Assembly: GCF_029868325.1 (NCBI RefSeq)
Contig: NZ_JARWNW010000155.1
Coordinates: forward strand, 1 to 51,659
Source: Nocardia carnea
GTDB taxonomy: Bacteria > Actinomycetota > Actinomycetes > Mycobacteriales > Mycobacteriaceae
DNA: 51,659 nucleotides
Reading direction: 5' to 3'
Below, piece after piece: positions 15,494 to 23,384 of this stretch. The position numbers and the translations under genes are program-made. The notes under the pieces were generated by a model. It worked only from the letters and a program-made list of their open reading frames with translations. It did no database searches and was not told where the DNA came from. Each line of letters begins with the position of its first letter. Positions within the stretch are counted from its first letter, which is position 1.

Positions 15494-15760
15494 GAGCGTC
15501 CGGACCTCGCTGTCGAGCAGTGCGGCCTGGGTGACCAGGTCATTATCTGCCGGGCTTTCCCCCAGCTGGGCGACGAGGTCAGCGCGCGTCACGACGACAA
15601 GGCCGTCGCCCGTGAACCGGCCCTGGATCTGCATTCGCCCCTCGGACAGTACGAGGCAACTGTCCGGCCCCGCCTCGAGCAGTCGCCGGAGATCGGCCGC
15701 ATCGACCTGCGTTCGGACGCGCCGCTCGGCGCTGTTTCCGGATGATCTGTCGGTATTCAT
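15485..15760 (-). CDS. small hypothetical protein
   Basis: 91-residue soluble protein from the ATG at 15760. I do not recognise a family. It has a polar N-terminus (MNTDRSSGNSAERRVR), a helix (AADLRRLLEAGPD), two short strands (SCLVLSEGRMQI, GDGLVVVTRADL) and an acidic C-terminal helix. It is convergent with the hydrolase and divergent from the DUF3140 gene. Codon use and length argue for a real gene, while the start lacks a clear Shine-Dalgarno sequence. Confidence 0.55.
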   Translation of the reverse strand: MNTDRSSGNSAERRVRTQVDAADLRRLLEAGPDSCLVLSEGRMQIQGRFTGDGLVVVTRADLVAQLGESPADNDLVTQAALLDSEVRTLGA

Positions 15761-15947
15761 GCGCCCCGGATGCCCCGAGTGCCCGCGCGGAAACACGTTC
15801 GCCCCGGGCGGTTCGAGGTGACGACCGGTGGCAGCGCCGCGAGCCCGGGACCACACGGCTCCTCGGCGGCGATACCGGTGGCCCCGGTTTGCCAGTGGCG
15901 CAGCCGGGTACTGCCGCGCCGCAAGCGACCGTAGGAGGTGGACACCC

Positions 15948-16283
15948 ATGGCGGAAACAGTGGTGGACGACGAACTCTGGGACGATTTCCACCGGGTCGT
16001 CAACATGTCGTCGCGCGAGCTCGGCGATTGGTTGCGCACCGAAGCGGCGAGCGCGGTGGCCGAACGGGAACCGGATCATTCCGGACCCGAAATCGGCCGG
16101 CAGGTCCTGGCAATTCTCGGCAAACGCCGCACCGATCTGACCGCCGGCGATGTGGCGGTTATGCGGCGTGTGGTGGCCACGATCACCGCGGAACGCCGCG
16201 ACGATCTGGAGCCGGTGGCCGGTGACGCCCAGTTCCGGCATCGGCTGATGTGCCTCGGACACGACCCGCTGAAAGCGACGTAA
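15948..16283 (+). CDS. DUF3140 protein
   Basis: 111-residue protein of the DUF3140 family, recognised by DELWDDFHRVVNMSSRELGDWL near the N-terminus (quoted as DDFHRVVNMS and RELGDWLRT) and the basic segment ILGKRRTDLTAGDVAVMRRVV. Family members are small actinobacterial and proteobacterial proteins of unknown function, often found near stress genes. A strong GTAGGAGGTG ribosome-binding site 8 bases before the ATG settles the start. It is convergent with arsC with only 11 bp between stops. Confidence 0.85.
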   Translation: MAETVVDDELWDDFHRVVNMSSRELGDWLRTEAASAVAEREPDHSGPEIGRQVLAILGKRRTDLTAGDVAVMRRVVATITAERRDDLEPVAGDAQFRHRLMCLGHDPLKAT

Positions 16284-16294
16284 CCCCGGCCGGT

Positions 16295-16696
16295 TCAGGC
16301 GGGCAGCAGTTCGGCGATGAGCGCTTCCACCCGGGCGCGGATCTCGTCGCGGATCGGGCGCACGTCCTCGATACCTTTACCCGCCGGGTCGGGCAGGTCC
16401 CAATCCCGGTAGTTGATCCCGGGGAAGACCGGGCAGGTGTCGCCGCAGCCCATGGTGATCACCACGTCCGAGGACCGCACGGCGTCCGCGGTGAGGATCT
16501 TCGGTGACCGGCCGGCGATATCGATACCGACCTCCGCCATCGCCGCGACCGCCGTGGGATTCAGGGTGCCGGCGGGTGCGCTGCCCGCGGAGCGGACCTC
16601 GATCGCGTCCCCGGCGAGGCGGGTGAGGAATCCGGCGGCCATCTGGGAGCGGCCGGCGTTGTGGACGCAGACGAACAACACGGTGGGTGTGGTCAT
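16295..16696 (-). CDS. arsC: arsenate reductase (LMW-phosphatase type)
   Basis: 133-residue arsenate reductase with a low-molecular-weight phosphatase fold. The P-loop Cys10-x5-Arg16 lies in FVCVHNAGRSQMA, and a second Cys pair, Cys84 and Cys88 (MGCGDTCPV), provides the thiol relay seen in thioredoxin- or mycothiol-dependent ArsC. WDLPDPAGK is the general-acid loop (Asp). It reduces As(V) to As(III) for export. The ATG at 16696 follows an AGGAAAG site. It is the last gene of the arsR-acr3-arsC operon, 28 bp after acr3. Confidence 0.93.
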   Translation of the reverse strand: MTTPTVLFVCVHNAGRSQMAAGFLTRLAGDAIEVRSAGSAPAGTLNPTAVAAMAEVGIDIAGRSPKILTADAVRSSDVVITMGCGDTCPVFPGINYRDWDLPDPAGKGIEDVRPIRDEIRARVEALIAELLPA

Positions 16697-16724
16697 GGAA
16701 TCGCTACTTTCCTGCAGGAGTGGG

Positions 16725-17843
16725 TCAGGGCCGGACTTCGGCATCGCGGGCAGCCGCGCCCGCGTCGACCGGTGCACCGGAACTCCGGAACTTGTTGCGG
16801 AGCGCGAGGGACACATAGACCAGCCCGACCAGCACCGGCACTTCGATCAGCGGTCCCACCACCCCGGCGAGCGCTTGGCCGGAGGTGGCGCCGTAGGTGG
16901 CGATCGCGACCGCGATGGCGAGTTCGAAATTATTGCCCGCCGCGGTGAAGGCCAGCGTGGTCGTCCGCTCGTAGCCGAGGCCCATGAGCGCACCCAGCAG
17001 GTAGCCGCCGCCCCACATGACGGCGAAATAGGCGAGCAGCGGTACCGCGATCCGCACGACGTCCAGGGGCTGGGCGGTGATCCGCTCGCCTTGCAGGGCG
17101 AACAGCACCACGATGGTGAACAGCAATCCGTACAGCGCCCACGGCCCGATTCGCGGGATCAGTGTCGTCTCGTACCAGTCGCGGCCTTTCGCGCGCTCCC
17201 CGAGCCGGCGGGTGAGGTATCCGGCCAGCAGCGGGATCCCGAGGAAGATCAGCACCGATTTCGCGATCTCCCAGGGCGAAGCCTCGATCGTGGTCTGTTC
17301 CAGCCCCAGCCATCCCGGCAGCACCGAGAGGTAGAACCAGCCCAGAACCGCGAACATGATCACCTGGAAGACCGAGTTCAGCGCCACCAGGACAGCGGCG
17401 GCCTCCCGGTCACCGCAGGCCAGATCGTTCCAGATGATCACCATGGCGATACACCGCGCCAGCCCGACGATGATCAGACCCGTGCGATATTCGGGCAGGT
17501 CGGGTAGCAGTAGCCACGCCAGCGCGAACATCAGCGCGGGGCCGAGCAGCCAGTTCAGCACCAGCGACCCGGCCAGCAGCCGCCGGTCGCCGGTGACGGT
17601 GTCGAGCCGGTCGTAGCGGACCTTGGCCAGCACCGGATACATCATGATCAGCAGCCCGATCGCGATCGGCAGCGAGATCCCGTCGATTTCCACCGCGGCC
17701 AGGCCGTCACCGAGTCCGGGTACCAGCCGGCCCAGCAGCAGCCCGGCGACCATCGCCACCCCGATCCACACCGGCAGGAACCGGTCCAGCGTGGAAAGCT
17801 TTCCCACCACACCCGGTGCGCTACCGGCCGTCTCGGCGCTCAC
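16725..17843 (-). CDS. acr3: ACR3-type arsenite efflux permease
   Basis: 372-residue inner-membrane arsenite exporter of the ACR3 (BASS superfamily) type with about ten hydrophobic helices. The essential Cys lies in GLARCIAMVIIWNDLA and the conserved acidic residue of the transport site in AGNNFELAIAVAIATYG; both are intact. It exports As(III) using the proton gradient. The start overlaps the ArsR stop by 4 bp (ATGA) and arsC follows. The C-terminus is a short Ala-rich cytoplasmic tail. Annotation pipelines may call it arsB; by sequence it is ACR3. Confidence 0.95.
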   Translation of the reverse strand: MSAETAGSAPGVVGKLSTLDRFLPVWIGVAMVAGLLLGRLVPGLGDGLAAVEIDGISLPIAIGLLIMMYPVLAKVRYDRLDTVTGDRRLLAGSLVLNWLLGPALMFALAWLLLPDLPEYRTGLIIVGLARCIAMVIIWNDLACGDREAAAVLVALNSVFQVIMFAVLGWFYLSVLPGWLGLEQTTIEASPWEIAKSVLIFLGIPLLAGYLTRRLGERAKGRDWYETTLIPRIGPWALYGLLFTIVVLFALQGERITAQPLDVVRIAVPLLAYFAVMWGGGYLLGALMGLGYERTTTLAFTAAGNNFELAIAVAIATYGATSGQALAGVVGPLIEVPVLVGLVYVSLALRNKFRSSGAPVDAGAAARDAEVRP

Positions 17844-18208
17844 GCGTTCACCTCGGCGGCCGCACCGCTTTCCATCAGCAGCACCTCCGAGAGCCGTCGC
17901 AGCACCTCCGGGACCACCCGGTAGTACACCCAGGACGCACGCCGCTCGCTGGTGAGCAGGCCCGCGCCACGCAGCACCTTCAGGTGGTGCGAGATCGTCG
18001 GCTGGGTCAATTCGATGCCCTCGGACAGATCGCAGACGCAGGCTTCCTGCCCGGCCCGCGAGGCAATCGAGCTGAGCAGCCGCAACCGCACGGGATCCGA
18101 CAGCGCCTTGAAGACCGCCGCCAACTCCACCGAGGCATCCGCCGACAGTGGTTCCCGGATCCGGGCCGAGGGACTACACCCCTCGACCGGCATCTGCGAA
18201 TTAGACAT
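17840..18208 (-). CDS. arsR: ArsR-family arsenic repressor
   Basis: 122-residue ArsR repressor. The As(III)-binding motif is the CVCD pair at the start of the recognition-helix segment (EACVCDLSEGI), the classical ArsR arrangement. The DNA-binding helix is LTQPTISHHLKVLRGAGLL and the wing SERRASWVYYRV. The ATG at 18208 sits against a 10-bp palindrome in the promoter. It opens the arsR-acr3-arsC operon and presumably autorepresses it until arsenite binds. In-frame codons upstream (from 18244) are less likely because they would cover the operator. Confidence 0.92.
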   Translation of the reverse strand: MSNSQMPVEGCSPSARIREPLSADASVELAAVFKALSDPVRLRLLSSIASRAGQEACVCDLSEGIELTQPTISHHLKVLRGAGLLTSERRASWVYYRVVPEVLRRLSEVLLMESGAAAEVNA

Positions 18209-18218
18209 ATATCGATAT
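18209..18218. promoter_or_regulatory. ars operator core
   Basis: Perfect palindrome ATATCGATAT directly before the arsR ATG, within the AT-rich segment ACATATATCGATATTGACTGTC. The sequence and place fit an ArsR binding site covering the start of the operon transcript. Confidence 0.6.
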
Positions 18219-18396
18219 TGACTGTCATCTAACCCAGAGGGCAAACGAACGTCCGGTGAACTATCCCACGGGCGGCTGTGGTCGGCGTCCGGCGAACGCT
18301 CGACAGCCGTCAGATGTCCGAGTCACCCCAGCGGGTTCGTTCCCGGCTGCACAGCCGCCCGACCTGCACCTCCGCGGCACCGTCGGCCATGAGGCT

Positions 18397-19023
18397 TCAG
18401 CCTGCAGTTACGGGGACCAACCGCGGAACCGGCGGCAGCGGCGCGGACTCCGGGCCGGCGCGGAATGCTTCGATCACAAAGGCGGCGAAGCGCCGCGAAG
18501 CCGCGGTGCGAGCAACCTGCGAGCCGGGTTGGATACCCCGGTGCGCCATGAGCATCAGCATCAGGTCGTCCAGTACGAAATCGGGGCGGAGGTGCCCGGT
18601 TTCCTTGGCGCGGCGCGCCAGTTCGATGATCGATTTCAGCGCGTACTCCCGGCTCGCGACGAAATCCATGGCGTTCGGGAACGTCGACATGAAGGCTTCG
18701 GTGAATCCTCGGCTGTGCGCGTTCAGCTCGAACGTCCGCTCGATGACGCCGCAGAAGCCGTGCCACGGGTCCGGATCGGCCAGACCCTCGTCGGCGATGG
18801 CGTGGCAGGTGCGCATCTGGTCGATGAATGCCTCGGTTGCCAGGGTTTCCTTGGTGGAGAAATGGCGGTAGAGGGTGGCGGGTCCCACCTCGGCCAGGCG
18901 TGCGATCTCCCGCATCGGGACACCCAGCCCGTCGGTGGCGAACAGGGTGCGCGCCGCCTCGAGGATGCGGTCGCGGTTGTCCCTGGCGTCGGAGCGCAGC
19001 GGGTGAGTCAAATGGTCGGGCAT
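18397..19023 (-). CDS. TetR-family regulator
   Basis: 208-residue TetR repressor. The N-terminal HTH is RDRILEAARTLFATDGLGVPMREIARLAEVGPATLYRHFSTKETL, recognisable by VPMREIARLAEVGPATLYRHF. The C-terminal ligand domain is typical of the SACE_7040-like group (ALKSIIELARRAKETGHLRPDF). The ATG at 19023 faces a divergent zinc-independent alcohol-dehydrogenase-like gene; a perfect 8-bp inverted repeat with a 4-bp spacer lies 17 bp upstream. It probably represses itself and the oxidoreductase. The gene ends 189 bp before the ars operon. Confidence 0.9.
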   Translation of the reverse strand: MPDHLTHPLRSDARDNRDRILEAARTLFATDGLGVPMREIARLAEVGPATLYRHFSTKETLATEAFIDQMRTCHAIADEGLADPDPWHGFCGVIERTFELNAHSRGFTEAFMSTFPNAMDFVASREYALKSIIELARRAKETGHLRPDFVLDDLMLMLMAHRGIQPGSQVARTAASRRFAAFVIEAFRAGPESAPLPPVPRLVPVTAG

Positions 19024-19040
19024 CCCTCTCACTTTAGCTA

Positions 19041-19060
19041 AACGGACGGGTGCGTCCGTT
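19041..19060. promoter_or_regulatory. TetR operator
   Basis: AACGGACG-GGTG-CGTCCGTT, perfect 8-bp arms in the 100-bp divergent space between the TetR gene and the quinone-oxidoreductase-like gene. It is the ACGGACG/CGTCCGT type often seen for actinobacterial TetR proteins. Confidence 0.8.
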
Positions 19061-19123
19061 AGCGTCGGAATCGAGCGAGACGATCCATTCCTCGCCCGAC
19101 CCACCCCAGACCGAGGAGAGATA

Positions 19124-20086
19124 GTGAAGGCAGTCGTCATCCGGTCATTCGGCAGCCCCGACGGGCTGGCCGTCATCGATACCCCGGCCCCCGTTCCCGG
19201 CCCGGGACAGGTGGCGATAGTCAGCGAGGCGATCGGCGTCGGCGGTGTCGACGCGATGATCCGCCGCGGCACCCTCGCCGGCTACGGCATCGAGGCAGGC
19301 CATATCCCCGGTTCGGAGGTCGCCGGAACCGTCACCGCCGTCGGCGAGGGCGTCGACGCCTCGTGGACCGGCAAGCGGGTGTGGGCGTTCACCGGCCGCG
19401 GCGGCGGTTACGCGGAACAGGCCCTCGCCTCGGTCGAGGAGATCCTGCCGCTGCCCGCGGACCTGTCCGCCGCCGACGCGGTCACCCTCGGAAGTTCTGG
19501 AATGGTGGCCCATTTCGCCTTGGCGCACGCCCATTTCGCGCCCGGGGAGGCCGTACTGATACGTGGCGCGGCCGGCAGTATCGGAGTAATGGCGGTCCAG
19601 CTGGCGGCCCGCGGAAACGCCCGCGCCGTGGCGGTCACTACCTCCTCGGCGGAACGCGGCGACCGGCTCCGCGCACTCGGCGCCACCCATGTCCTGAACC
19701 GTTCCGGTGAGGGCGCCACCGACGCCCCCACCGGCTACGACGTGATCATCGACATCATCTCCGGGTCGGATATGCCGGCGTTCTTCGACAAGCTCGCACC
19801 GAAAGGTCGCATGGTCGCCGTCGGCGCCGTCGCAGGTTTCCCGCCACCGGATTTCGGCGCGACCATGCTGGCTTCGTTCCTGAAATCGCTGTCGTTCGCG
19901 ACCTTCAGCGCCGACACGGTCGCACCGGCCGATCGCCGTGCCGTCCAACTCGACCAGTGGGCCGCCGCCGGCCGCGGCGACCTGCAGGCAGTTGTCCACG
20001 AATCGCTGCCCCTGGAGAAAGCCGCACTCGCACACCGGAAGATGGACGACGGCGAAGTGTTCGGCAGAATCGTCCTGATCCCGTAG
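19124..20086 (+). CDS. quinone oxidoreductase-like MDR protein
   Basis: 320-residue NADP-dependent medium-chain dehydrogenase/reductase without zinc ligands, of the quinone oxidoreductase type. GTG start at 19124 after GAGGAGAG. The N-terminal GroES-like domain runs from MKAVVIRSFGSPDGL through GSEVAGTVTAVGEGVD. The Rossmann domain has IRGAAGSIGVMAVQLA (AxxGxxG form), and the C-terminal segment ends DGEVFGRIVLIP. It is likely NADPH-dependent reduction of quinones or enones in the cytoplasm. Expression is probably TetR-controlled through the operator at 19041-19060. Confidence 0.9.
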   Translation: MKAVVIRSFGSPDGLAVIDTPAPVPGPGQVAIVSEAIGVGGVDAMIRRGTLAGYGIEAGHIPGSEVAGTVTAVGEGVDASWTGKRVWAFTGRGGGYAEQALASVEEILPLPADLSAADAVTLGSSGMVAHFALAHAHFAPGEAVLIRGAAGSIGVMAVQLAARGNARAVAVTTSSAERGDRLRALGATHVLNRSGEGATDAPTGYDVIIDIISGSDMPAFFDKLAPKGRMVAVGAVAGFPPPDFGATMLASFLKSLSFATFSADTVAPADRRAVQLDQWAAAGRGDLQAVVHESLPLEKAALAHRKMDDGEVFGRIVLIP

Positions 20087-20101
20087 CCGAGAACGCGGAG
20101 A

Positions 20102-20512
20102 TCAGTCGAGTACGGCGTATGCCTCCACCTCGACCAGCACATCGGGTTCGAAAAGATAGTCGACGCCGATCGCCGACAGCGGCGGTAGCGGCCGGGGTAT
20201 CCCCAGCTCGTCCACGACGCGGTCGATACCCGCGACGAAGTCGTCGTACTTGTCGGGACTCCAGTTCGTGACGAAGAACCGCAGGCGGACGACGTCGGCG
20301 AACGTCGCGCCCGCACCCGCCAGACCGCGCGCCGTACTGCGCAGGGCGTGCGCGACCTGGCCGGCCAGGTCACCGGTCGCGACGGGATTACCGTCGGCGT
20401 CGCGCGCGATCTGTCCGGCGATGTGTACCTGGCGGGCACCGGTGGCGATGGAAACGTGGTGATACGGAACGGGCGCGAACATACCTTCGGGGGTGAGCAG
20501 CTGTACTGCCAT
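20102..20512 (-). CDS. RidA/YjgF-family protein
   Basis: 136-residue RidA-fold protein. The family pattern is HVSIATGARQVHIAGQIARD, the trimer-interface stretch VAHALRSTARGLAGAGATFADVV, and the C-terminal LVEVEAYAVL strand. Proper RidA enzymes deaminate reactive enamine/imine intermediates and need a C-terminal active-site Arg; the segment here (RLRFFVTNW...) has Arg in strand positions but not the full IVEIEAVAA/Arg consensus, so this may be an Rid1-7 subgroup member with another role. It is divergent from an HxlR regulator with 80 bp between starts. Confidence 0.85.
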   Translation of the reverse strand: MAVQLLTPEGMFAPVPYHHVSIATGARQVHIAGQIARDADGNPVATGDLAGQVAHALRSTARGLAGAGATFADVVRLRFFVTNWSPDKYDDFVAGIDRVVDELGIPRPLPPLSAIGVDYLFEPDVLVEVEAYAVLD

Positions 20513-20586
20513 GGGTGGTCCCTTTCGCTGGTCGAAGCAGGTATCCGATTTCTACCTGGTGCCCGAAGGGAACTTCAACGAGACTA

Positions 20587-20604
20587 GGTTTCATGACGGA
20601 AACC
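20587..20604. promoter_or_regulatory. inverted repeat over hxlR start
   Basis: GGTTTC-ATGACG-GAAACC: perfect 6-bp arms whose loop is the start codon region of the HxlR gene. It could be an autoregulatory site or a hairpin occluding initiation. Chance is possible because the right arm is coding. Confidence 0.35.
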
Positions 20605-20982
20605 ACCGCACCGGCCCCGCAGCTCACCCCACAGCACCGCGACCTGCTCGACCAGGTGCTCGACAAATGGTCCCTGCGGATCCTCGATGCCCTGTGCGAG
20701 CACGGACCGTTGCGCTTCAACGGCCTCCGCCGGGCCATCCCGGTGGTGACGCAGAAATCGCTCACCACCGCGCTGCGGCGTCTCGAACGCAACGGGATGA
20801 TCGAGCGGATTGTCACCAGCACCCGCCCCGTCGCCGTCGAATACCGCCTGACACCGCTGGGCAGATCACTACAGGACCTCCTCGACGCACTACTGAACTG
20901 GGCGACAGCCACCCTGCCCGCGGTCGAACGCGCCCGCGCGGAATTCGACGATCTGCTGGACGCGGATCACCCGGCGCTGTAG
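20593..20982 (+). CDS. HxlR-family winged-helix regulator
   Basis: 129-residue HxlR-type regulator from the ATG at 20593. It has DKWSLRILDALCEHGPLRFNGLRRAIP, the recognition region TQKSLTTALRRLERNGMI, and the wing VEYRLTPLGRSLQ. The N-terminal redox Cys typical of HypR/QorR-like members is replaced by non-Cys sequence, although one Cys is in LDALCEHG. It is divergent from RidA, which is the likely target. Upstream in-frame codons to 20515 are not family-like and would run through the promoter. Confidence 0.88.
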   Translation: MTETTAPAPQLTPQHRDLLDQVLDKWSLRILDALCEHGPLRFNGLRRAIPVVTQKSLTTALRRLERNGMIERIVTSTRPVAVEYRLTPLGRSLQDLLDALLNWATATLPAVERARAEFDDLLDADHPAL

Positions 20983-21020
20983 CACCGCGGTCCCGAACCG
21001 GCTGCGCGCACCCGCCCCGG

Positions 21021-21932
21021 CTACCCTTTCAGGGTTCGGGCGAGGAGATCGGCCTGACGGAACCAATCGCCGCCCACCAGGGTGACCACCACCCTGCGGA
21101 CGCCACGGGCGGCCATCCCGTTCAAGTAGCCGGCCACGAAACCCGGATCCCCGTGAACGAGACTTTCTTCGGCATACTCGGCCGACATCGCGAACATTCC
21201 GTCCGGGTCGCACAGCGACCGGACGATCGTCGCATGGTCCGGAAGGGACCGGTCGCCATCCAGGGCCACAACGGCACTGGTCGTTGCGGGTGGAGTCGCC
21301 CGCCCGGCGGCGGCCGCCTGCTCACCCAGCCGGGTCAGTTGAGCGGGAATCTCCGCGGGCGACGCCAGCAGGAACCAGCCGTCGTGGGCGGCGGCTCGCC
21401 GGACGGCGGCATCCGACATACCCCCGGCAATGATCGGGGGAACCGCGGCCGCCGGGCCGAGCTGGGTCGGAGTATCGCTCGCGTAGCCCAGTTGCACCGG
21501 TTTGCCCGCGATCAAGTCGGGCAGCACGCGAAGCGCATCGTCGGTTCTCCGGCCACGTTCCCGGGACGGCACGCCCACCGCGGCCCAGGATCGGTTGTGC
21601 CGGTCACCGCCCACGCCCACCCCGAGTATCACCCGGTCGCCGGAGAGATGTTGCAGCGTGGCGACCTGTTTGGCCACCCACGCGACCGGGCGTAGCGGCA
21701 ATACGAGGACGCCGACGCCGAGCCGTATCCGCTCGGTCACCGCGGCGGCCGCCGCCAACGCGGTGATGCTGTCCAGCAGCGGAGCACCGGTTCCCGCGAT
21801 GAGCTGGTCGACCACCCAGACCGATTCGAAGCCGAGGTCCTCGGCGTATCGGGCCGCGGCGACGATATCGCCCGGTGAACGGTCCTTTTCGGACATCGTC
21901 GGCAGCATCAGCCCGATCTCGAGATCTACCAT
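21021..21932 (-). CDS. LLM-class F420-dependent oxidoreductase
   Basis: 303-residue luciferase-like monooxygenase-fold protein, probably F420-dependent as is usual in this order. The features are IGLMLPTMSEKD at the N-terminus, ARYAEDLGFESVWVVDQL, RIRLGVGVLVLPLRPVAWVAKQVATL (seen as GVGVLVLPLR and KQVATLQHLSGDRV), LGVGVGGD and PPIIAGGMSDAAVRRAA. It probably reduces a small organic substrate in the cytoplasm; the substrate is unknown. It is divergent from an HxlR regulator, and a 9-bp inverted repeat covers its start codon and the intergenic region. Confidence 0.87.
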   Translation of the reverse strand: MVDLEIGLMLPTMSEKDRSPGDIVAAARYAEDLGFESVWVVDQLIAGTGAPLLDSITALAAAAAVTERIRLGVGVLVLPLRPVAWVAKQVATLQHLSGDRVILGVGVGGDRHNRSWAAVGVPSRERGRRTDDALRVLPDLIAGKPVQLGYASDTPTQLGPAAAVPPIIAGGMSDAAVRRAAAHDGWFLLASPAEIPAQLTRLGEQAAAAGRATPPATTSAVVALDGDRSLPDHATIVRSLCDPDGMFAMSAEYAEESLVHGDPGFVAGYLNGMAARGVRRVVVTLVGGDWFRQADLLARTLKG

Positions 21933-21972
21933 GGTTATCTCCAGTGTGGTCGGTAATTTTCGGTAACCATGG
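21929..21972. promoter_or_regulatory. candidate HxlR operator in LLM/hxlR space
   Basis: Arms CCATGGTTA (21929-21937) and TAACCATGG (21964-21972) are perfectly complementary across 26 bases. Inside, CGGTAA occurs twice (21951-21956, 21961-21966), 10 bp or one helical turn apart. The left arm contains the LLM start codon. Confidence 0.55.
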
Positions 21973-22015
21973 CGATCGTGCGGCGTTACAGCCGCGAAGG
22001 GAAGAAGGCACTTCG

Positions 22016-22390
22016 ATGTCGGATACGCACAGCGATGTACGTAATACCGCCTCCTGCGAGATCCGAGACCTGCTCGACCGGATCGCCGACAAATGGTCGC
22101 TGCTGGTCGTGGAACTATTGGGCGAGCGCCGGCTTCGTTTCGGCGAACTCCATCGCACCATCGACGGAATCAGCCAGCGCATGCTCACCCTGACCCTGCG
22201 TCATCTCGAACGCGACGGTCTCGTGCTGCGCACCGTGCATCCGGTGGTGCCGCCCCGGGTCGACTACGAATTGACCCCGCTGGGCCGCAGTCTGCTCACC
22301 ATCATCGATCCCTTGGTGGCCTGGACGCGCGAACACCAGGCGGAGATCGTCTCCGCCCGGTCGGCATTCGACGCGCGACCCGAGCCCTGA
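22016..22390 (+). CDS. HxlR-family winged-helix regulator
   Basis: 124-residue HxlR regulator, ATG at 22016 preceded by GAAGGGAAG about 10 bases upstream. It carries the classical N-terminal Cys (NTASCEIRDLLDRIADKWSLLVVELL, seen as ASCEIRDLL), the recognition helix GISQRMLTLTLRHLERDGLV and wing PPRVDYELTPLGRSL. The Cys suggests thiol-based sensing of electrophiles or oxidants, as in HypR and QorR. The divergent LLM flavoprotein is the probable target through the operator at 21929-21972. It is the third HxlR protein in 10 kb. Confidence 0.9.
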   Translation: MSDTHSDVRNTASCEIRDLLDRIADKWSLLVVELLGERRLRFGELHRTIDGISQRMLTLTLRHLERDGLVLRTVHPVVPPRVDYELTPLGRSLLTIIDPLVAWTREHQAEIVSARSAFDARPEP

Positions 22391-22399
22391 GCCCTCAGG
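22386..22399. terminator. short hairpin overlapping two stops
   Basis: CCTGAG-CC-CTCAGG, perfect 6-bp arms, containing the stop codons of the HxlR gene and of the convergent ABM-domain gene. It is a plausible shared terminator, though short. Confidence 0.45.
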
Positions 22400-23015
22400 C
22401 CATTTCCGGCACCCGCAGATGTGCGAGCGCCAATTCGAATTCCCGGACGTCGAGTGCTTCGACCCCGGTCTGCCGGGCCGCATCCACCCGCAGCGAAGCC
22501 GACTGTTCCCGGCTCGCGCGCATCGCCGCGGCACTCTCGTAGCTGGTACACGAGACCGCCCGCCCGGACCGGCGGTTGATCATCAGGCTCGCACTGCAGA
22601 ACCCATCCAGCTGCTCCATCGCGGGCAGGGTGGCGGACTTGTAGATCTCCACGGCCGAATCGAGGCGGCTCGGATCGGTCTTCACCCAGGTCGCGCGGAC
22701 GCACGCCCCCTCGCCCGCTCGCTGCGCCCGATGCAGTCCGGCGATCTCCCAGTCCTGGATCTGCGCGCTGCCGCCGAACATCGCGAGCCCCCGATCACGG
22801 ACGGGAGCGATCCGGTCCCGGCTCGCGTCCATCGCTTCCTGCGATTCCCACGAACTGGTGGCAATGCAATGCCCGGTATCCCGGTCGACCAGCAGCGACA
22901 GCCCCATACACCCGGGAATTTCCCGCAGTCCGGGGAGAACCTCATCGCGCATATACGCGATCCCGGAATCGATAGCGGAGGGTCGCGCCTGAATTCTGGT
23001 AGATCGCGCGAACAC
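22395..23015 (-). CDS. tandem ABM-domain (monooxygenase-like) protein
   Basis: 206-residue protein of two dimeric alpha/beta-barrel (antibiotic-biosynthesis-monooxygenase-like) domains. Domain 1 (~1-90) shows DEVLPGLREIPGCMGLSLLVD and ATSSWESQEAMDASRDR; domain 2 (~105-200) repeats the scheme with ATLPAMEQLDGFCSASLMIN and CTSYESAAAMRASREQ. The two halves are clear internal duplicates, so one chain could form the barrel normally made by a dimer. The GTG at 23015 has a GAGAGGGGGTG ribosome-binding site. Function ranges from quinone or heme-related oxygenation to structural roles; none can be assigned. Confidence 0.78.
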   Translation of the reverse strand: MFARSTRIQARPSAIDSGIAYMRDEVLPGLREIPGCMGLSLLVDRDTGHCIATSSWESQEAMDASRDRIAPVRDRGLAMFGGSAQIQDWEIAGLHRAQRAGEGACVRATWVKTDPSRLDSAVEIYKSATLPAMEQLDGFCSASLMINRRSGRAVSCTSYESAAAMRASREQSASLRVDAARQTGVEALDVREFELALAHLRVPEMA

Positions 23016-23224
23016 GACCCACCCCCTCTCTGCTCGGGGCGGCACCCCGGTGGCGCCACCGGCCCTCTACACCCTGCTCCCCCGCCACCGCGCAGACAAG
23101 GGGTAGCCGGTCGCCGTTTCACAACTCGCAGATTTCACAGTGGTGTCCGGTGGGCGCCACCCACGTCGATCCTGCCGCTGTCGCGGCGTCACCCAGCCAC
23201 TTGTCATATGCAACCAGTGCGACA

Positions 23225-23374
23225 TCAGTACCGCTCGCTGTCGCGGAGTTCCTGCAGCACCGCGCTGACACTGCCCGCGTCGTCAGCACCGGCCTGTTCC
23301 AGCCTGCGCCGGAGGCCTGTAATCAGATCCACCCGCCCCCGTGAGGCAGCGCGCACCCGCCCTTCTGTGATCAT
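23225..23374 (-). CDS. small hypothetical protein, operon tail
   Basis: 49-residue charged protein, MITEGRVRAASR at the start and ELRDSERY at the end, probably one long amphipathic helix pair (LITGLRRRLEQ; VSAVLQELRD). The ATG follows a GAGGGAG ribosome-binding site that overlaps the end of the upstream gene. It is the third cistron after 23939-24253 and 23385-23942. No family is recognised. Confidence 0.55.
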   Translation of the reverse strand: MITEGRVRAASRGRVDLITGLRRRLEQAGADDAGSVSAVLQELRDSERY

Positions 23375-23384
23375 CCGAACTCCC

